Positions 58,909 to 64,000 of a DNA stretch of 64,000 nucleotides are shown here, one piece after another. The notes under the pieces were generated by a model. That model had not been told where the DNA came from. It was given only the letters and a program-made list of their open reading frames with translations, and searched no databases. Every line of letters begins with the position of its first letter. Position 1 is the stretch's first letter. The DNA is taken from positions 620,001 through 684,000 of the forward strand of contig JAPEHQ010000024.1 in NCBI GenBank assembly GCA_027405735.1, written 5' to 3'. The translations under genes were made by a program, and so were the position numbers. Origin of the DNA: Mucor racemosus (lineage: Eukaryota; Mucoromycota; Mucoromycetes; Mucorales; Mucoraceae).

Positions 58909-60402
58909 GTTGCCATTGCCATATACGATATATGCTGCTTTTGCTGATTTAGCGCCATTTCTGTTTTAGTTTACAATTGACAAATGTAAAAATATTTGTT
59001 TTTAGGTATATCTACGATCAAAACTATGGTTATTAGACAAGACATTAGATTGTTCTTTTTTCTGTTTTTTTTTTGTTTCTGTATCATTTAAAATGTACCA
59101 CTTTTCTGAAGCATTTCGTAAGTTTGTCGCCAGTTACAACTTTTCATTCAGTAGATATAAGTATCATCATGGCCTTCGATTTGATCAGGTAATCAAGAAA
59201 TACGTCTAACGATACAGTAGTAAATAATAATATTTGATCTTAAAATGCGGTTAATAAAAATATCAGTCTCTAATATAGACTGCTACCTATACTAAAAACA
59301 TTAAACCCTTTTATTAGCATGCGTATTCAGATAAAAGAAAAGAATACCAGCTTGATATTCTGATATGCCTTATCAAACGGTGAGGATATCCTTGGAATAT
59401 GAAAGCAACACACGTAGAAAAGGATTTTCAAGGCTTTACATTATTTCGTGCAATTAAAACCTTGCTAAATTGCGCATTTCAGCCTATGTAAAAGCAGTAT
59501 TACAACGTATGAGCCATAAACTAAATAAAATAGGCAATAACTGTTACCATAGAAGCATACATTTTTCTATCAGAAAAACCGTCTGCCATATCATATATTC
59601 ATTAAAAAATTGCAAAAGCAAGCCCGTAGAGCGACGCCGTAATTGAGCATAGCAAGATTGAACGGCTGCTAAGTCTCTTATACTATGGTATATCTAAGTT
59701 TTAAATAAAAAGGCGTTTTTTTCAACTTTTCTTATACTTAAACATGTACGGTCTGAAAATTCAGATTTTGTAGCGGACATTTTTGGGGCTCATTTTATCC
59801 TTACCAACACTCATGATTTTGATCAAAAAACAGAAAAATCAAATTTTGATACCAAAATCAACGTTCAAATATACTACATTGTGAGATAAAATTGTAGCCA
59901 TAGATAATACACATTTTATAAAAGCTTAATATTAATTGTTAAGTAATGAGAATTTGCACTTTTGCCCAAAAAACGGTTTTTTGATTAAAGGATTTTCATG
60001 TAATATTTTGTAATAAAAATGTTTTCTATTTTTTATTGAGCAAATGCAGCGCTCAAGTCTGTATATGTGTATATTTTTTGTTTTTTTAATTGGTAGTATA
60101 ATTAGCTCTAAATTTGCAAAATCAGAAAAAAAAAATTAAAAAATGTCAAAATTGATGATCTGGACAAGAATAATTTTCGGAATTAATATTCCGCTTATAA
60201 GCCTTGTAAGTCTTAAAAATAAGAGATTTTATAATACTTGAGAACTTTTTCAAGAATTAATGATGCTGTACCCACTTGGTTCAAGCTTATTACTGTAAAT
60301 CTTTGTACATTTTAATATTGTGTGATAGTGTATTTGATGATAATATAGCCTTGCTTTATAATTATTGCGCTAGAGGTGATTTACATTAAGTTTTAGTCTT
60401 AC

Positions 60403-60641
60403 CCCTCCAACATCATAAACATAAACATAAACATGGCCATCAATGGGACCTATTGCCACCTTTTTACCCTCTTTGTTTCAAGCCAATTTATTCAATGCTT
60501 TATTACCAGAACCAACTTAAGTATTAAGTACTTACAAATGGTTTCTCGGTATTTGCATTCCAATTCCATAAATTAAATTGGCTGGTTTTATCTACAATAG
60601 TATCAAACGTATCATCAGCCTCCCTTATGATAAATGTCAAT
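60403..60641 (-). pseudogene. Dynein intermediate chain-like WD40 exon in D5
   Basis: Minus-strand reading between a TTTTAG acceptor (60647 downward) and GTAAGAC donor. It includes ADDTFDTIVDKTSQFNLWN, NTEKPFVST, then stops, NKALNKLA and KEGKKVAIGPIDGHVYVY. Several stops make it non-coding today. Confidence 0.6.
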
Positions 60642-61001
60642 CTAAAATCAGAAACATCCCATTGTCATTGTTATAAGCTATTAAAATGCTTGATTTTTAA
60701 TAATACAGCAATTAAATAAAAAACAAAATGATACTAATCGCATATGGTGAGTACTCAACAACATCTAGTTGAGTTTAATGAAGAATGCTTTTGAACCCTT
60801 TTGAAAATCCTGAAGCAAACACAACATCTTGGTCCTGTAATTTCTATCCATCAAAATGTTGCGATTTTTACCACATAATGAATTCACCTTTTATCAATCT
60901 TGACCTCGATGTACTGTACATTGTGTACCAGTTTTTTACCAGTTGTATTTTCTTTGATTCATTAATATTCGGTTATATTGAATGATGATTTGTAGGATTG
61001 T

Positions 61002-61350
61002 TGTTACGCCAGGAGATTATATCAATCTCAAAGCTAAAATATGTACTAAATCATTTAATAAAAATAAAGGAAAACTGTTATAAAATGAAAGAGTACACTA
61101 AAACTAAAGAAATTTATTATAAGATTGAAACATCTTCTTTTATATTCACATTCTCTAATTATATGACCTGTTTAAATGAGTCTATTTATATATATACATA
61201 TATCCAATCAATTCTAGGTGGCACACACTAGTTCCATATTCCTGCATACACGGGGCTTCATAACATACATACACAGCAATGTAGAACTTAACATATCAAA
61301 CTGTGTCGTAATCTTAACCAAGGAATGCACCCAGATCTGTGGTTGCAACA
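61002..61350 (+). mobile_element. Solo LTR, family A, TSD ATTGT, nested in D5
   Basis: A 349-bp element, TGTTACGCCAGGAGATTATA ... TTGCAACA, with perfect duplications ATTGT (60997-61001 and 61351-61355). Very similar to the copies at 25148 and 45729, indicating recent activity of the family. Confidence 0.95.
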
Positions 61351-61454
61351 ATTGTAGCATTGCTAAAAAAAAAGAATAAATGCTTCAAGAGTTTTCTGCA
61401 TGCATATAAAATTATGCGATTTAGTAGCAATGATTGCACCTAACTATCTTTTTT

Positions 61455-62900
61455 GAACCTATTAAACGTATTGGTAGGAATCAGGTAACCAAGTTTTCTG
61501 GGGTAAAATTAGCTGTTGAAAACGAATCTGCAATTCATTTTACTGTATTTACAAATTTTGCCGAGATTTTTATGGTATAGCCTTTGTTGGAATATAGTAT
61601 ACACGCCTATCACAACCCTTAAATTTCATTATAAACTATTACTTGAGCACATAATAAAAGTTGTTGATCAATTTATTCCACATATTTTGATATATAATTC
61701 TAAATTCCAAGTCCAGTTTCAACAATTTCAGAGGCCAAACCAAGCCAAAAAGCGTGAATATTTGTACTGGTAATAAATTTTAGCAGAAACCTGTTTTCAA
61801 AACCAGTATCCATCCATTCAACATTGTCCCGGCTACAAATTTTATTAAATAATGCAAGGATGGTTACTATAGTAATCGTTTCATAAATTTGAATGATGCA
61901 GAAATAGCCAGCTTAAGATTGAAAAACCGCATTTGAAATGAAAATAAGTCGAGAAAATACTAAGGTATTGCAATGATGGGTATTAAGTAAAGTCTAGATT
62001 ATTTTTCATTCTCCACCAGGATATTTAGTTTTTAGATGACTGTAAAGACTTTTTTTATGTTTTTATAAATTTTGTGAGAGCACTTTTTCTGTTATAGAGA
62101 TCCATGAAGGGACGACAGGTATGCAAAGCTAAAACCATAGGATAGTACTCATTAGCGTCTATCTAACGAATTTTACCTTGTCAAAAAATATTGATTTTTC
62201 ATCGAGAAAATTGAGATTGAATGATTGATTTTTGGTGATACAAAAAAGGGTCTATTTTGGACGAGGATATACAAGGATAAATTTTCCGTGATACAAAAAA
62301 ATGATCAAAAAAAATTAATATCCCCACAAAAAATAGGGCTACAGCTACGTATAAATACTCATTCTGTAGATAATTTTGTTGCGCATAATGTGAAAATAAA
62401 ATGTTTTAGGGTTGTATTTGAATGAAGAGTACTTTTTCATCAAATACCGTTAAAATTTGATATTAAATTTACTAGAGATTTTATGAAAAAAACATTTTCA
62501 AAGCCTACACAGATCGATTCAGAATTAAAAACTGAACCCAAGATTTTTAATACGCTAGTTCAACTTACTATGCATTTTTGTGAGTAATTAAACATACAAG
62601 GTTTTTTTTGGATTTTTTTGGATTTTTTTTCCATTTGAACACTTTTTTAAATTGAAGCTCAGTCACATGTGCATATCTGATTATATAATTTTATATGACG
62701 GTGATATTCAAAATCGGAGCGTGCCCCATTTCAATAGATAATCAGGAAATGAAAAATGTAGGGCTATACTTGAGGTGCTACAGAATATTGACAAAAGACT
62801 TATTTCTATTCATCTTGATTTTTCAGCGAGTATAAAGGCTTCATAAGTAAAACACTTGTTTTTCCCCCGCTTGAAATCTCAATCTAAGATGTCAGATATC
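61455..62900 (+). repeat. Dispersed repeat R1, copy b
   Basis: The longest R1 copy. Its left ~220 bp (TAGGAATCAGGTAACCAAGT on) matches 63100-63300, and the rest matches 4017-5225. It ends near CTCAATCTAAGATGT, where similarity with R1a stops (5224). The frame at 62225-62425 resembles that of R2 at its C-terminal part. Confidence 0.8.
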
Positions 62901-63094
62901 TCGAGGTTTTATAAGCTTGCGAATAATAGTTTCTAAGCTAAATCTTGTTTTTCAATGTTTTATTACATATTAAAGTTTCAGGGATGGCTTTTTTTTGGAC
63001 CCCCAAACCTCATAATTGTAAATCCTGTTTTGTTTTGTTTTTCTGTTTTTTAGTTTTAACAATTTGGAGAATTTTCACATTTTTTTACAAAAGT

Positions 63095-63687
63095 ATCGCT
63101 AGGAATCAGACAACCAAGTTTTCTGAGCTAAAATTGGCTGCTAAAAACGAATCTGCAATTTATTTTATTGTATCTATCAATTTCACCGAGATTTTTGCGG
63201 TATAAACTTTGCTGGATTCTAGTGTATACGCCTATGGCAACCCTTAAATTTCATTATAAAGTCTTACTTGAACACATAATAAAAGTTGGTGAACAATTTA
63301 TTTCGCACATTTTGATATATAATTCTAAATGTCAAGTCTAGTTTCAACAATTTTAGAGGGAAAAAACCAGCCAAAAAAAGTGAATATTTGTACTGGTAAT
63401 CAATTTTAGCAGAAACTTGTTTTCGAAAACAGTATCCATCCATTCAACATTGTCCCGGCTACAAAATTTATTAAATGAAGCAAGGATGGTTACTATAGTG
63501 ATTGTTTCATAAATTTGAATGATCCAGAAATGGCCAGCTTAAAATTGAGAAGGCGCATTTGAAATGAAAATAAGTCGAGAAAATACTAAGGTATTGCAAT
63601 GATGACTATTAAGCAAAGTCTAGATTATTTTTCATTCTCTACCAGGATATCTAGGTTTTGGATGGCTGTAAAGACTTTTTTTTATTT
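63095..63687 (+). repeat. Dispersed repeat R1, copy c, interrupted by an LTR
   Basis: Matches the left ~600 bp of R1b, and its middle and right parts also match R1a, and breaks off at 63687, exactly where a family-B LTR begins. It follows R1b in the same orientation, so R1b and R1c form an incomplete tandem pair. Confidence 0.75.
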
Positions 63688-64000
63688 TGTAATGATTCAG
63701 TTACATTACATAAGCAAATTGCATATATAAATAACAACCAAGAACGGATCAATTGCACATTAGTGAATTTATCTGTTCTTTCCTTTCCTCTTATTATATT
63801 TATAACCACAATCCAAATAAATATATATTATTACTTATTTATCATTGTTACTTATTTATAACCAATTATTATATAACTCCATATAATTAATCATAGGTAA
63901 TAATCGTATACTAGTAATAACAATTACAATTAGTAACACCAACCTCTCATATCCAATCATAGAATCAAAGTCAGACATATAATCCTCTATATTATATATC
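63688..64000 (+). mobile_element. Family-B LTR, partial, runs off the window
   Basis: Begins TGTAATGATTCAGTTACATT, matching the start of the LTR at 40207. It shows a TATATAAATAACAACCAAG promoter-like region near 63724 and AACACCAACCTC near 63936. By alignment the terminus would lie some tens of bases beyond the window, so solo versus full-length status is unknown. Confidence 0.7.

Larger units (their letters stand above)
58960..61460 (-). repeat. Dispersed repeat D, copy 5 (inverted)
   Basis: Reverse complement of D3/D4 from their left part to about the equivalent of 16330 in D1. A family-A LTR at 61002-61350 splits it. The right 110 bp after the LTR (61356-61460) matches the 38640-38760 region of D3. 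The junction at about 61455 passes directly into R1b. Confidence 0.85.
58229..64000. other. Repeat island 3, no host gene recognised
   Basis: Holds a micro-MITE, D5 with a nested LTR, R1b, R1c and a family-B LTR running off the window. 58229-58830 has no gene or repeat I can name. An A-run lies at 58555-58570. Confidence 0.65.

Noticed and set aside
1..64000. CRISPR array, rRNA, bacterial operon or viral replication gene
   Set aside because: No regularly spaced short repeats, no rRNA-like conserved blocks, and the intron-rich genes show a eukaryotic nuclear origin. No complete tRNA gene could be recognised by eye.

Overview
This is a 64 kb window of AT-rich eukaryotic nuclear DNA, most consistent with a zygomycete (Mucorales-like) fungus. 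The grounds are a chitin-synthase export chaperone (Chs7), many short GT-AG introns (about 45-80 bp), closely packed gene clusters, and large islands of fungal-type transposon debris. I could not run searches. Gene names rest on motifs and reconstructed exons, and repeat similarities were judged by eye.

Layout. Positions 1-2719 hold the 3' end of a possible Byr4/Bfa1-like gene and a complete F-BAR/RhoGAP gene, both on +. 2720-7850 is gene-poor, with a relic LTR, a (TA)n tract and a copy of repeat R1. 7851-14035 holds XRN1 (5'-3' mRNA exonuclease) and a probably mitochondrial aldehyde dehydrogenase, both on -. 14036-27792 is a repeat island. 27793-32697 is a compact cluster: CHS7 (+), a dual-specificity phosphatase (+), CDK11/PITSLRE kinase (+) and ARPC5 (-), the last two tail to tail with 63 bp between stop codons. 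32698-48367 is a second repeat island. 48368-50351 is NOG1 (-), a 60S ribosome-biogenesis GTPase. 52635-55147 is a long-chain acyl-CoA synthetase (+) with 12-nt and 7-nt micro-exons. 56324-56953 (+) and 57029-58228 (-) are two convergent genes I do not recognise. 58229-64000 is a third repeat island.

The genes are ordinary housekeeping functions (mRNA decay, ribosome assembly, cell wall, actin, lipid activation, cell cycle) with no sign of a cluster or operon.

The repeat islands are the most informative part. A repeat of up to about 3 kb, here called D, occurs five times in both orientations. Each copy carries a decayed WD40 exon resembling the C-terminus of cytoplasmic dynein intermediate chain, which suggests a captured gene fragment. 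Younger elements sit inside D and other repeats with intact target-site duplications (TSDs): solo LTRs of family A (about 348 bp, 5-bp TSD), family B (273 bp, 5-bp TSD) and family C (about 297 bp, 5-bp TSD); a 487-bp hAT-like MITE (8-bp TSD); two copies of a 70-bp hAT-like micro-MITE (8-bp TSDs); an 899-bp and a 508-bp TA-inserting element. For several of these the unoccupied site can be read in a paralogous repeat in the same window, so a relative insertion order can be read from the sequence. A decayed LINE (zinc knuckle plus endonuclease) and a decayed Tc1/mariner transposase lie side by side at 18.2-20.1 kb.
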